Part shown: in pieces, positions 15,398 through 23,597 of the stretch
Position numbering within the stretch: the stretch's first letter is position 1
Layout of the letters: the number at the start of each line of letters is the position of its first letter
Source of the DNA: Isoptericola peretonis
GTDB taxonomy: Bacteria; Actinomycetota; Actinomycetes; Actinomycetales; Cellulomonadaceae
Reading direction: 5' to 3'
Length of the DNA stretch: 64,000 nt
Assembly (NCBI GenBank): GCA_023241745.1
Contig: JALQCY010000005.1
Location: 309,612 to 373,611, forward strand
Translations under genes and position numbers: made by a program
Notes under the pieces: model-generated
Database searches by the model: none
What the model saw: only the letters and a program-made list of their open reading frames with translations
What the model was told of the DNA's origin: nothing

Positions 15398-16375
15398 TCA
15401 GGCCGTCGCGCCCGCCCAGCGCGTGCTCCGCCCGCGCAGGTCCGTGATCCCGACCCGGCCGGTGGGCGACAGGGTCGCCACGGTGCCCCGCGGGCCGAGG
15501 CCGGCGGCGTAGCGCTCCGCGAGCGCGGCCTCGGCGCCGCCGTCCCCGGCGTCCGCGGCCACGAGCAGGGCAGCCAGCGCGTCGGCGAGGGCGTCCCAGG
15601 CGTCGTCGGACAGCGGGACCAGGGGCACGTGGCCGGGCGGCGACCCGGCCGCGAGCGCCACGAGGCCCGGGTGGTCCGGCAGCGCTCCCCAGACGTCCCA
15701 GAGCAGCACCTCGTCGCGCATCCGGTGCGCCACCTCGAGCATGACGTAGCCGCGCACGAAGTCCTTGCCGCCCAGCTCGGGCAGCTCCGGGGAGACGCCG
15801 TAGGACGCCGGGTCCACGTCCCCGGCGCGGATCGACCGCCACACCTCGGCGGCGGTGGGGAACGGCGACGCCGGCCCGGTGGGCATGTCACGCACGTCGA
15901 AGCCCCAGCTGTCGTCCGGGGTCAGCTCGGGGTCCCAGCGCACCCACCGCTCCTCGGCGGCGTCCCAGTGCTCGACGACGACGTGGTCGTGGAAGAACGG
16001 GGGCTCGAAGTAGCCCGCGAACCCGATCCGCGACCGCGCCGGGACGCCGTGCTCGCGCAGCACGCCCAGGGAGAAGAGCGTGTGGTCGCGGCAGCAGCCG
16101 GCGACCTGCTCCGGCAGGTCGCGGGGCGCGTCGAGCGGTCCGGGCCGGCGCGCGACGGCGGTGCCCAGGATCGTCGCGAGCCACCGCTGGTCGATGTCGC
16201 CGCGTTGCTCGTCGCCGATCGTCGGGTCGCCCGCGCGGTAGTGCACGATCGTCGCGCAGGCCGCGGCGCCCGCGGCGGCGGGGGTGGGCGCGACGGCGCG
16301 CAGCAGGTCCCGGTGCGGGCCCGGGTCGGAGTAGCCGCTGTGCCGGGCGTAGTCGTCGAGCGTGGGAGCGGTCAT
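15398..16375 (-). CDS. transglutaminase-like domain protein
   Basis: A 325-residue soluble protein with the transglutaminase/protease core: Cys95 in GCCRDHTLF, a His in HDHVVVEHWD (H131 or H136) and Asp148 in VRWDPEL. The spacing of the Cys-His-Asp triad (about 40 and 12 residues) fits bacterial transglutaminase-like proteins, which act as proteases or have unknown targets. A long C-terminal part (LPELGGKDFVRGYVMLEVAHRMRDEVLLWDVWG) shows no motif I know. The ATG is at 16375; no strong ribosome site was seen, so the start is less certain. It is downstream of tadA in the same direction, with a gap of 28 bases. Confidence 0.75.
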   Translation of the reverse strand: MTAPTLDDYARHSGYSDPGPHRDLLRAVAPTPAAAGAAACATIVHYRAGDPTIGDEQRGDIDQRWLATILGTAVARRPGPLDAPRDLPEQVAGCCRDHTLFSLGVLREHGVPARSRIGFAGYFEPPFFHDHVVVEHWDAAEERWVRWDPELTPDDSWGFDVRDMPTGPASPFPTAAEVWRSIRAGDVDPASYGVSPELPELGGKDFVRGYVMLEVAHRMRDEVLLWDVWGALPDHPGLVALAAGSPPGHVPLVPLSDDAWDALADALAALLVAADAGDGGAEAALAERYAAGLGPRGTVATLSPTGRVGITDLRGRSTRWAGATA

Positions 16376-16403
16376 CGTCGTCCGTTCGTGGGCGGGCGCC
16401 GGG

Positions 16404-16949
16404 TCAGCGGCGGGACTCGAAGAAGTCTCGCAGGATTCGGCCGCACTGGTCCTCGCGCACGCCCCCGACGACCTCGACGGCGTGGTTGGCGCGCTGGTCG
16501 CGCACGAGGTCCCAGACGGAGCCGGTGGCGCCGGCCTTCGGGTCCCAGGCGCCGAGCACGAGGCGTCGCACCCGCGCCGCGACGAGGGCGCCGGCGCACA
16601 TCACGCACGGCTCGAGCGTCACGACGAGCGTGCAGCCCTCGAGCCGCCACTCGCCGCGGGTCAGGGCCGCCTGGCGCAGGGCCAGCACCTCGGCGTGCGC
16701 GGTCGGGTCGCCGGTCTCCTCGCGGCGGTTGCGGCCCAGCCCGACGAGCCGGCCGTCGGCGTCCACGACCAGCGCGCCGACCGGCACGTCGTCGCTGGCG
16801 AGCGCGTGCGTGGCCTCGTGCAGCGCCATCCCCATGAGCGCGTCCCACACCTGCCGCCGCCCGCTGACCGTGTGCGGCGGGAAAGCGCCGTCGGCCCAGG
16901 GCAGCGCGAGGCCGGAACCTGCGCGGCCGGGATCGGCGTCGGACGTCAC
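16404..16949 (-). CDS. tadA: tRNA-specific adenosine deaminase
   Basis: A 181-residue cytidine/deoxycytidylate-deaminase-fold enzyme that converts A34 to inosine in tRNA-Arg(ACG). Zinc ligands are seen as H85 in DPTAHAEVLA (with proton-shuttling Glu87) and the C115-x2-C118 pair in TLEPCVMCAGAL. The following ARVRRLVLGAWDPKAGATGS is typical of TadA, not free nucleoside deaminases. An N-terminal extension of about 30 residues precedes the usual WDALMGMAL start region. GTG 16949 has TAGCCT six bases upstream and is probably leaderless. It is divergent from upp. Confidence 0.9.
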   Translation of the reverse strand: MTSDADPGRAGSGLALPWADGAFPPHTVSGRRQVWDALMGMALHEATHALASDDVPVGALVVDADGRLVGLGRNRREETGDPTAHAEVLALRQAALTRGEWRLEGCTLVVTLEPCVMCAGALVAARVRRLVLGAWDPKAGATGSVWDLVRDQRANHAVEVVGGVREDQCGRILRDFFESRR

Positions 16950-16961
16950 AGGCCCAGGCTA
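16947..16961 (-). promoter_or_regulatory. leaderless promoter of tadA
   Basis: On the minus strand TAGCCT (16961-16956), six bases, then GTG 16949. No Shine-Dalgarno. The upp promoter lies divergently about 35 bp away. Confidence 0.55.
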
Positions 16962-16994
16962 GCCGCGGGGACGTGCCGCCGGCCCTCGCGCCGG

Positions 16995-17010
16995 TACCGT
17001 GGGGCCCATG
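16995..17010 (+). promoter_or_regulatory. leaderless promoter of upp
   Basis: TACCGT at 16995-17000, seven bases, then ATG 17008. No ribosome site is visible. This supports ATG 17008 over the in-frame upstream GTG 16999. Confidence 0.6.
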
Positions 17011-17643
17011 CGCCTGCACGTCGCCGACCACCCGCTGGTCGACCACAAGCTCACCGTCCTGCGTGACGAGAAGACCCCGTCGGCGACGTTCCGCCTCCTC
17101 GTCGACGAGCTCGTGACCCTGCTCGCCTACGAGGCGACCCGGCACGTGCGGACGGAGCCCAAGGAGATCCGCACCCCGGTCACGACGACGACGGGCGTGC
17201 GACTGAGCGACCCCAGCCCCATCGTGGTGCCGATCCTGCGCGCCGGGCTCGGGATGCTCGAGGGCATGACCCGCATGATCCCGACCGCCGAGGTCGGCTT
17301 CCTCGGGCTGCAGCGCGACGAGTCCACCTACGAGGCCGTCACGTACGCCAACCGGCTCCCCGACGACCTCACCGACCGGCAGGTGTTCCTGCTCGACCCG
17401 ATGCTCGCCACGGGCGGCACCCTGGTCGCGGCGATCGACTACGTGCTGGAGCGCGGCGCGCGCGACGTGACCGCCGTCTGCCTGCTCGCCACCCCGGAGG
17501 GCCTCGACGTGCTCGAGAAGTCCATCGGCTCGCGGGTCGACGTGCAGATCGTCGTGGCCGCCGTCGACGAGCGCCTCAACGACCAGAAGTACATCGTGCC
17601 GGGCCTGGGCGACGCCGGGGACCGCCTGTACGGCATCGTCTGA
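17008..17643 (+). CDS. upp: uracil phosphoribosyltransferase
   Basis: A 211-residue enzyme that makes UMP from uracil and PRPP in pyrimidine salvage. The N-terminus MRLHVADHPLVDHKLTVLRD is characteristic, PILRAGLGMLEGM lies at the dimer interface, the PRPP-binding loop is LLDPMLATGGT, and the C-terminus YIVPGLGDAGDRLYGIV is the uracil-binding tail. Length matches the usual 208-212 residues and all motifs are intact. The ATG is directly downstream of TACCGT, so the mRNA is probably leaderless. It converges on the giant sigma-factor fusion gene. Confidence 0.97.
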   Translation: MRLHVADHPLVDHKLTVLRDEKTPSATFRLLVDELVTLLAYEATRHVRTEPKEIRTPVTTTTGVRLSDPSPIVVPILRAGLGMLEGMTRMIPTAEVGFLGLQRDESTYEAVTYANRLPDDLTDRQVFLLDPMLATGGTLVAAIDYVLERGARDVTAVCLLATPEGLDVLEKSIGSRVDVQIVVAAVDERLNDQKYIVPGLGDAGDRLYGIV

Positions 17644-17674
17644 CGGCTCGGGACCACCGGGCCGGACCGACCGG

Positions 17675-20600
17675 TCAGCGGTACTCGCAGTCCCCGACCC
17701 GCTCCCAGGCACGCTTGGTGTGGTGGCCGGACCAGCCCTTGCCCCGGCTCCCCGCGTCTCCCTCGGCCGTGTGCTTCTCGCCGGCCGCCTGCCCCTCGGC
17801 CTGGTCCTGGTCGTCGGTCCACGCCTGCCGGCCCACGTACCGGTAGTTGACGCCGCGCCACGACGCCACGTCGCCGACCTCGTGGTCGCCGCCCCAGCGG
17901 AGCCGGTCGGCGCACCAGCCGGAGGTGCCCGTGAAGGGCTCGACGGCGAGGTCGGTGCTCCAGTCCCCGGCGCTCACGGCGTAGGTGGCGCCCTCGCGGC
18001 CGACGACGGTGCCGCCGTCGGCGCGGGCGGTCTGCCGCGCGGGGACGGTCACCGCGGCGGCGGCGCCGTTGGAGCCCCGCACGGTGAACTCCTGCGGCAC
18101 GGACGACCCGGAGTTGTCCAGCACGAGCGTCGCCTGCCGGGTGGACGTCGACCGGCGGCCGTCCTTCCCGACGTGCACGTCGCCCTGCTCGAGGTGTGCC
18201 TGCGGGGCGACGACGACGCACGAGACGGCGTCGTGGTCGAAGGTGCGCTCGACGGTCACCGGGCGGCGCTCGATCTCCCGGCCGAGCCGCAGGGCCACCG
18301 ACCCGGCGTCCGCCCGGACGCCCCCGACGGTGGAGACGAGCGCGGCCCCGGAGCCGGGCTCCACGTCGGTCCCGCCGTCGGCTCCCGCCAGCCGGGCCGT
18401 CCAGGTGACCGACCCGCGGTTGCGCACGTTCACCACCACCTGCGCCCGGTCGTCGACGCAGCGGGTCGCGACGCTGACGTCGACGGTCGTCCCGGGCCAG
18501 GTCGCGGTGGCGCAGCCCTCGAACCCGGGCACGTCCACGACGGCGAGCTCGCGCCCGTCCGCGGTGAGCGTCACCGTGCGGGTGCCCCACGGGACGGACA
18601 CCTCGAGCACCCCGGTGCCGCCCGCGCGGACGGCGGCCTGACGGCCGTCCCCCGTACCGTCCTGCACGGCGAACCGCACCGCGTGGGTCGAGGCGGTGTT
18701 GTCGACGGGGATCGTCACGGTGCGCCAGGACGTGTCGGCCGAGGCGTCGAACCGGCACTCGGTCGCCGCGAGCGTCGCCGTCCCGCCCACGGCCGGGGCG
18801 AGGACCGCGCTCTCGTACCGCGCCGTCGGGGCGACCGAGGGGACCACGCCGCCCTGGGCGGGGTCGTCGCCGTCGGAGTCGGCCACCCAGCGGTGCAGCT
18901 GGAACACGGCCGAGCCGGCGTCGAGGGTGGTGCGGTCGGTCGGGACGGTGAAGGTCGCGGACTCCCCCGGCGCGAGGCGGGTGTCGTCGGCCGAGCCGCC
19001 GGCCGCCGTCATGCCCACCCGCATCGGCTCGTCGCTGGTGTTGGTCAGCGTGCCGCGCACCCGCAGGCGGCCGTCGGCGTTCACGGTCTCGGCGGTGGCC
19101 GCGACGTCCCAGCGCGGGTCGTAGCACTCCGCCGCCTGGTGCGGGCCCCCGGAGACGGTGGTGCGGTAGGTCTCGCCGCCGAGCGTGGTCGCGACGGTCC
19201 ACGTGGCGCCGCCGGCCGGCACGCGCAGGCCGTCCGGCACCCGCAGCGTGATCGACTCGCCCGGTTCGACCCGCTGCGACGCGGTGTCCGAGCTCCCGGC
19301 CGCGTCGAGCCGCACGCTGAGGGTCTGGTCGGTGAGGTTCACGTACGTGCCCTCGACGATCGCGCTGGCGGTGGTGACGCCCCCGACGACGGCGCACCGG
19401 GCCTGGACCGACCGGGCGCCGCCGGCCGCCCCGGCCCACGGCTCGCCGACCGCGACCGCCGCGGCGCCGGCCAGCGCGTGCGTGGACCCGAGGAGCTGCG
19501 GCGTGGCCGCGACGGACATCGGCCCCGGCGCCGTGGAGCCGTCCGCGACGACGCGCAGGCGCACGGACCGCTGCTCGCCGGGGGCCAGCGGCGCCGCACC
19601 CTCCGCGGCCGCGCACGACCAGACCGCGCCCCCGCCGTCGCCGGTCGAGCCGGCCAGGTCGCCGGCGGACGCGCAGGTCAGGTCGCCGTCGGACGTCACG
19701 GGGCGCAAGCCGGTGGGGACGCTCAGCCGGACCGACCAGCCGGTGGCCGGCTGGTCGCCCGTGTTCCGCACCGCCACGGGGACCCACGCGGCGCCCGGGT
19801 TCGAGACCGCGACGACGTCGCCGGTGGACGCCGTGAGCTCGGCCCCGTACGGCAGCACGGTGGTGAGCGGCAGGGCGAGCGTCTCGGGCAGGAGGCCCTC
19901 GGCCCAGACGGAGCCGCCGATCGCGTAGCTGCCGCCGGCATGGGCGCGCACCGGGACCGGCCACGTGCGGGACTCGCCCGGCGCGAGCGTGCCGAGGGTG
20001 CAGCGGGCGGAGCGGCCGGTCTCGTCGGCGGGCGCGCACGGCACCCCCGCCGCGACCGGGCCGCCGACCGCGGCGCCCGCGGTCGCCCCGGGCAGCACCA
20101 GGTCGACGCCGTCGGGCAGCGCGACCTGCACGACGGCACCCTCGGCGTCCGCGTCGCCCGTGTTGGTGACCGTGAGCACGAGCTGCTGGACCTCGCGCGG
20201 CTCCAGCGCCGCGCCGGCGGCGGAGACGGCAAGGTCGGCGACCAACGGGAACTGGGACACGGCCAGCAGGTTGGTGGGGCTCGCCGGGTCGACGACGGGG
20301 TCGGCGGGAGCCTCGTCGGCGGGCTCGACCTCGGCCTCGCCGGGCTGCTCCCATGGCGCCGCCCAGGACTCGCCCGGGATGGTGACCGCCGGCGGCGGGT
20401 CGGCCACGGGGGGCTCGGTGCCCGTGCCGATGGCGTTGAGCACGGTGACGACCCCGACGGTCGCGACGGCCACCGCACCCGCCGCGGCGGCGACGCCCGC
20501 GGTGCCCGCCATCGCACCGGCCGCGGCCGCCGTGCCCGCCGTCGCGGCGGTGGCGGTGGCGGCCGACCCGGTCGCGACACCGGCCGTCGCCCCGGCCAGG

Positions 20601-21640
20601 GAGGTGGCAGCCGTCGAACCGGCCGACGCGACGACCGTCGTGCCCGCGGCCGTGGTGCCGACCGACGTCGCGGCGCCGGTGGTGATGGTCGCGCCGCCGG
20701 CCGTCGTGACCCCGACCGTCGTGCCCGTCGCGCTGCCCACCGCGGTGCCGACCGACGTCGCCCCGCCCGTGGCGACCCCGCCGCCGAGCACGCCGCCCAC
20801 GGCGCCCGCGGCGCTCCCGAGCGCCCCGCCGATCGGCAGGGCGCCCACCACGGCCAGGCCCGCGAGCCCGACGATCAGCGGGGCGATGACGGACCGCATG
20901 CCGTGGGCGATGTCGCCGAGCTCGAGCACGAGGGAACGACACTCGCCGCACGTCTCCAGGTGCGCGTCGACCTTCGCCACCTCGCGCCGGGCGAGCCCGC
21001 CGCGCACGTAGGCGCCGAGCAGCGCGTTCACGGAACGGCACCCGTCCGACGGCGCGTGCGTCAGGTGCTCCTGCAGGTAGCCGACCCGCAGCCCCTCGCG
21101 CGCGCGGTACGCCAGCGCGGACACGCCGTTGGGCGTGAGGCCGAGGATGGGGGCGACCTCCGCGGGCGCGCGCCCCTCGATCTCGGTGTACCAGAGCACG
21201 GCCTGCCAGCGCTCGGGCAGCGCCTGGTACGCGTTCTGCACCACGGAGTGCTCGAAGCCCTGGAACGTGGACGCGTCCGTGGGATCCACCATGCCGAGCG
21301 CGGCCTCGAAGGTCCCGTCGTCGGCCGTGGGGCGGGTGCGCTGGACCCCGCGCGCGAGGTCTGCGGCGAGGCGCCGCACGACGGTCAGCAGGTACGCCCG
21401 GAACGTCGCGTCGGGCCCTCCGCCGTGCTGCAGCACGGAGAGGACCCGGTGGAAGGCCTCCGACACGAGGTCGTCCGCGTCGGCCGGGGTGCGCACGTAC
21501 TGCCGGGCCACGGCCCGCGCCGCCGGCACGTGCCGGGTGTAGAGGGCGCCGAACGCCTCCAGGTCGCCACCGCGCACGTCGAGGATGAGCTCGGCGTCGC
21601 TCCGCGCCGAGTCGTCCGACCCCACGTACACGTCCGTCAT
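17675..21640 (-). CDS. ECF sigma factor fused to zinc-finger, transmembrane and large exported domains
   Basis: A 1321-residue uninterrupted protein. Residues 15-95 are sigma region 2 (AFGALYTRHVPAARAVARQY, DADDLVSEAFHRVL) and 135-195 region 4 (ALPERWQAVLWYTEIEGRAP, LGLTPNGVSALAYRAREGLR). Residues 201-234 resemble the anti-sigma zinc finger (C201, H227-x3-C231-x2-C234). A hydrophobic helix follows (about 248-270), then about 130 residues rich in Ala/Gly/Thr/Val with a second possible helix (about 385-404). From about 410 the protein is a long series of beta-sandwich-like repeats with DUF11/CARDB-type phrases (LVLTVTNTGDADAEGAVVQV; VAVRNTGDQPATGWSVRL). The C-terminal 80 residues (VGDVASWRGVNYRYVG) resemble a CBM5/12 chitin-binding module. 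ECF groups with carbohydrate-binding C-terminal extensions are known; the topology here is inference. A Shine-Dalgarno-like GAGG lies six bases before ATG 21640. Confidence 0.85.
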   Translation of the reverse strand: MTDVYVGSDDSARSDAELILDVRGGDLEAFGALYTRHVPAARAVARQYVRTPADADDLVSEAFHRVLSVLQHGGGPDATFRAYLLTVVRRLAADLARGVQRTRPTADDGTFEAALGMVDPTDASTFQGFEHSVVQNAYQALPERWQAVLWYTEIEGRAPAEVAPILGLTPNGVSALAYRAREGLRVGYLQEHLTHAPSDGCRSVNALLGAYVRGGLARREVAKVDAHLETCGECRSLVLELGDIAHGMRSVIAPLIVGLAGLAVVGALPIGGALGSAAGAVGGVLGGGVATGGATSVGTAVGSATGTTVGVTTAGGATITTGAATSVGTTAAGTTVVASAGSTAATSLAGATAGVATGSAATATAATAGTAAAAGAMAGTAGVAAAAGAVAVATVGVVTVLNAIGTGTEPPVADPPPAVTIPGESWAAPWEQPGEAEVEPADEAPADPVVDPASPTNLLAVSQFPLVADLAVSAAGAALEPREVQQLVLTVTNTGDADAEGAVVQVALPDGVDLVLPGATAGAAVGGPVAAGVPCAPADETGRSARCTLGTLAPGESRTWPVPVRAHAGGSYAIGGSVWAEGLLPETLALPLTTVLPYGAELTASTGDVVAVSNPGAAWVPVAVRNTGDQPATGWSVRLSVPTGLRPVTSDGDLTCASAGDLAGSTGDGGGAVWSCAAAEGAAPLAPGEQRSVRLRVVADGSTAPGPMSVAATPQLLGSTHALAGAAAVAVGEPWAGAAGGARSVQARCAVVGGVTTASAIVEGTYVNLTDQTLSVRLDAAGSSDTASQRVEPGESITLRVPDGLRVPAGGATWTVATTLGGETYRTTVSGGPHQAAECYDPRWDVAATAETVNADGRLRVRGTLTNTSDEPMRVGMTAAGGSADDTRLAPGESATFTVPTDRTTLDAGSAVFQLHRWVADSDGDDPAQGGVVPSVAPTARYESAVLAPAVGGTATLAATECRFDASADTSWRTVTIPVDNTASTHAVRFAVQDGTGDGRQAAVRAGGTGVLEVSVPWGTRTVTLTADGRELAVVDVPGFEGCATATWPGTTVDVSVATRCVDDRAQVVVNVRNRGSVTWTARLAGADGGTDVEPGSGAALVSTVGGVRADAGSVALRLGREIERRPVTVERTFDHDAVSCVVVAPQAHLEQGDVHVGKDGRRSTSTRQATLVLDNSGSSVPQEFTVRGSNGAAAAVTVPARQTARADGGTVVGREGATYAVSAGDWSTDLAVEPFTGTSGWCADRLRWGGDHEVGDVASWRGVNYRYVGRQAWTDDQDQAEGQAAGEKHTAEGDAGSRGKGWSGHHTKRAWERVGDCEYR

Positions 21641-21861
21641 GGCCGACCTCGCATTTACCGTGTAGCGCGCTGTAGCACGCAGACCCCCGTACTCTACGTG
21701 CCACCGACCACGGCCTCGGGGTGAATTTCCCCCAGGATCGGAGCAGGATTTCCGCAGTTTTCCGTGCCCCGAGCAGCGTTCGTCGACCGGGCAGCGTTTT
21801 TCCCCCGGAGTAAGTCGGGCACTTCTGCGTCATGATGGACGCCTATGGAGGTCCCTTCATC

Positions 21862-22638
21862 ATGAACCTGTCGACGAGCGGGTCCCCGGACGCGCCCGGG
21901 CACCTCTCGGACATGCTCGATCGCTGGCGTGCGAGGAGCCTGGCCGAGGTCTGGTTGCGCCCGGACGACTGGTACCACCCCGCCGTCGACGCGCTCGTCG
22001 AGGCGTTCGGCGACGGCCGCTCCACGCACGCGGCCGCCCACAGGCTCGGCGCCGCGCGCGGACGCGCCGGGGTCGGTCTGGGCGAGACGTTGGACGACAT
22101 CGAGTGCCTGTACCGGTCCGCCGACCGGCCCGCGGACCCCGACGCCATCCGCGCCGTGGCCATCGGCTGGGTGCGAGGCCGCGACGCCGAGCCGGCGCTG
22201 GGTTCTCTCCGCGACCCCGGGACGGGCCTGCCGACGCGCGACTACCTCGCGGAGCGGCTGCGCGAGACGTACGGCGCCGCCGTCGGGGCCGACCACGACG
22301 TGCCCACCACCCACTGCCTGGTCGTGGTGGACGTCGCGGTGGACGGGCTCGCGCCGTGGGACCGGGCCGCACGGTCGGCGACGGTCGGCAGGGCTCTGGA
22401 GCAGGTCTTCGGCGAGGGGCACCCGATGGCCGCCCTCACGGACGGCGTCTTCGCCGTGCTGGCACGGCGCGACACGGGCGTGCCGGACCTCGCCATGGCG
22501 ACCCGCCGGGTGGTGGAGCGCAACGCCGCGCTCATGGGCCTGGCCGACACGCTCAGGCGCCCCACCCGGGTGTGGGTGGAGCGCCTGCCGACGGCGCACG
22601 GTGCCGCCGTCGAGCTGCTTGCGCAGCTCGCCCGCTGA
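21862..22638 (+). CDS. protein with degenerate GGDEF-like domain
   Basis: A 258-residue protein starting at ATG 21862, chosen because GGAGGT lies nine bases upstream; ATGs at 21832 and 21835 are alternatives. Residues 1-110 are helical (SDMLDRWRARSLAEVWL, THAAAHRLGAARGRAG) with no known motif. From residue 117, RDPGTGLPTRDYLAERL is very like the entry of GGDEF domains (RDPLTGLPNR). A strand LVVVDVAVDGL follows, and the signature loop position reads LTDGVFAVL instead of GGDEF. The catalytic motif is therefore lost, and I infer a regulatory or dead cyclase-like module. It is divergent from the sigma fusion gene, with 221 bp between them, so the two may share regulation. Confidence 0.6.
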   Translation: MNLSTSGSPDAPGHLSDMLDRWRARSLAEVWLRPDDWYHPAVDALVEAFGDGRSTHAAAHRLGAARGRAGVGLGETLDDIECLYRSADRPADPDAIRAVAIGWVRGRDAEPALGSLRDPGTGLPTRDYLAERLRETYGAAVGADHDVPTTHCLVVVDVAVDGLAPWDRAARSATVGRALEQVFGEGHPMAALTDGVFAVLARRDTGVPDLAMATRRVVERNAALMGLADTLRRPTRVWVERLPTAHGAAVELLAQLAR

Positions 22639-22646
22639 CCTGCCCG

Positions 22647-22955
22647 TCAGGCCTGGGAGTACGTCAGGCAGTCGGCGTGGTTCTCGTCGTCCTGCCCGGG
22701 TCCCACGCGGATGGCCGACGCCGCGCACTCGAGGTCCGTGTTGTGGACGCAGTCGGCGCGCTGGCACGCGCCCACGTGGGCGACGACCTTCTCCAACCCG
22801 CCCTTGGTGCTCAGCGGGATGAAGGTGGCGCACGACGCGTCACCGCGGTGCCCGGCGATCGTCACGGCGCCGGCATGACAGCCGTGCTCGTGGTTGTACC
22901 CGCAGCCATCGACGGTGCACTCGGTGACCTCGGGCATCTCCATCAGGGTGCTCAT
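22647..22955 (-). CDS. DUF1540-domain protein (two Cys-rich repeats)
   Basis: A 102-residue protein with two copies of a cysteine-rich repeat. The first begins ECTVDGCGYNHEHGC and ends with a DASCATF cysteine; the second starts GACQRADCVHNTDLEC and ends in NHADCLTY. The CxxxxC...C...C arrangement matches DUF1540 and suggests metal binding. A GAGGAG-type ribosome site precedes ATG 22955. The 155-bp upstream region is noticeably AT-rich for this genome and holds a candidate iron-regulator box. Function unknown; metal storage, trafficking or a redox role are possibilities. Confidence 0.85.
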   Translation of the reverse strand: MSTLMEMPEVTECTVDGCGYNHEHGCHAGAVTIAGHRGDASCATFIPLSTKGGLEKVVAHVGACQRADCVHNTDLECAASAIRVGPGQDDENHADCLTYSQA

Positions 22956-23050
22956 GGTGCGCTCCTCGCCGCTCGACGTCGACTCTCGTCGCCTCGGCCA
23001 GGATATTCCTCTCGCACGGAAATGCACCCGGAATTCCATGACGAATTTAC

Positions 23051-23069
23051 TGAGGAAAGCCTTACCAAT
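23051..23069. promoter_or_regulatory. candidate DtxR/IdeR-like operator upstream of the DUF1540 gene
   Basis: The 19 bases from 23051 match the DtxR/IdeR consensus TTAGGTTAGCCTAACCTAA at 13 of 19 positions, including the AGG, AGCCT and ACC blocks. The site lies about 95 bp upstream of the DUF1540 ATG in an unusually AT-rich stretch. Iron control of a Cys-rich protein would be sensible but is untested. Confidence 0.35.
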
Positions 23070-23110
23070 TGCGCAAGGAATAAGCGAAGAATGACGTTGC
23101 GGAAATCCGC

Positions 23111-23536
23111 TCAGCCGCGGCGGGGCATCGGGCGCCAGAGCACGAGGGCGCCCTCCTCGGCCTCCAGCTCGCTCCGCTCCGCACGGCGCACCCGCTGCCC
23201 GCGCCGCACGACGACGACGTCGCCCGAGGACCCGGCGGCGAACACCCGCCCGGGCTGCATCGCGAGGGCCGCGAGCCGGGACTCGAGCTGCGCCACGTGC
23301 TCCTGCAGGTCGAGGATGCGCCGGATGCCGGCGAGGTTGATGCCCTCGACCTGCGCCAGGCGCTGCACCTCGAGCAGCCGCGACACGTCGCGCTGGGAGT
23401 AGCGGCGCCCGCGTCCGGCGGTACGTCGCGGCGTGACCAGGCCGAGCCGGTCGTACTGGCGCAGCGTCTGGGGGTGCATCCCGGCGAGGCGGGCCGCCTG
23501 CGACACGGTCAGCACCGGGGCGTCCTCGGTGACCAT
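23111..23536 (-). CDS. hspR: heat-shock repressor HspR (MerR family)
   Basis: A 141-residue MerR-type DNA-binding protein, the last gene of the dnaK-grpE-dnaJ-hspR operon. The helix-turn-helix spans VLTVSQAARLAGMHPQTLRQYDRLGLVTP, followed by the wing RTAGRGRRYSQRDVSRL and a coiled-coil helix (LQEHVAQLESRLAALA). In actinobacteria HspR binds HAIR inverted repeats upstream of dnaK with help from DnaK, giving feedback control; two such sites are present at 27311-27394. ATG 23536 has GGGAGG six bases upstream. The tail contains a Val/Arg-rich region without known motif. Confidence 0.93.
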   Translation of the reverse strand: MVTEDAPVLTVSQAARLAGMHPQTLRQYDRLGLVTPRRTAGRGRRYSQRDVSRLLEVQRLAQVEGINLAGIRRILDLQEHVAQLESRLAALAMQPGRVFAAGSSGDVVVVRRGQRVRRAERSELEAEEGALVLWRPMPRRG

Positions 23537-23597
23537 CGCTACCTCCCTCGCGCCGTGGACGTCGTCGGGGCATCGCTCCGCGGCGCGCTGCACGACG

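Noticed and set aside
17720..21724. 1334-codon plus-strand open frame opposite the sigma fusion
   Set aside because: No ribosome site or protein motif; the opposite strand has sigma and zinc-finger motifs. Open only because of high GC.
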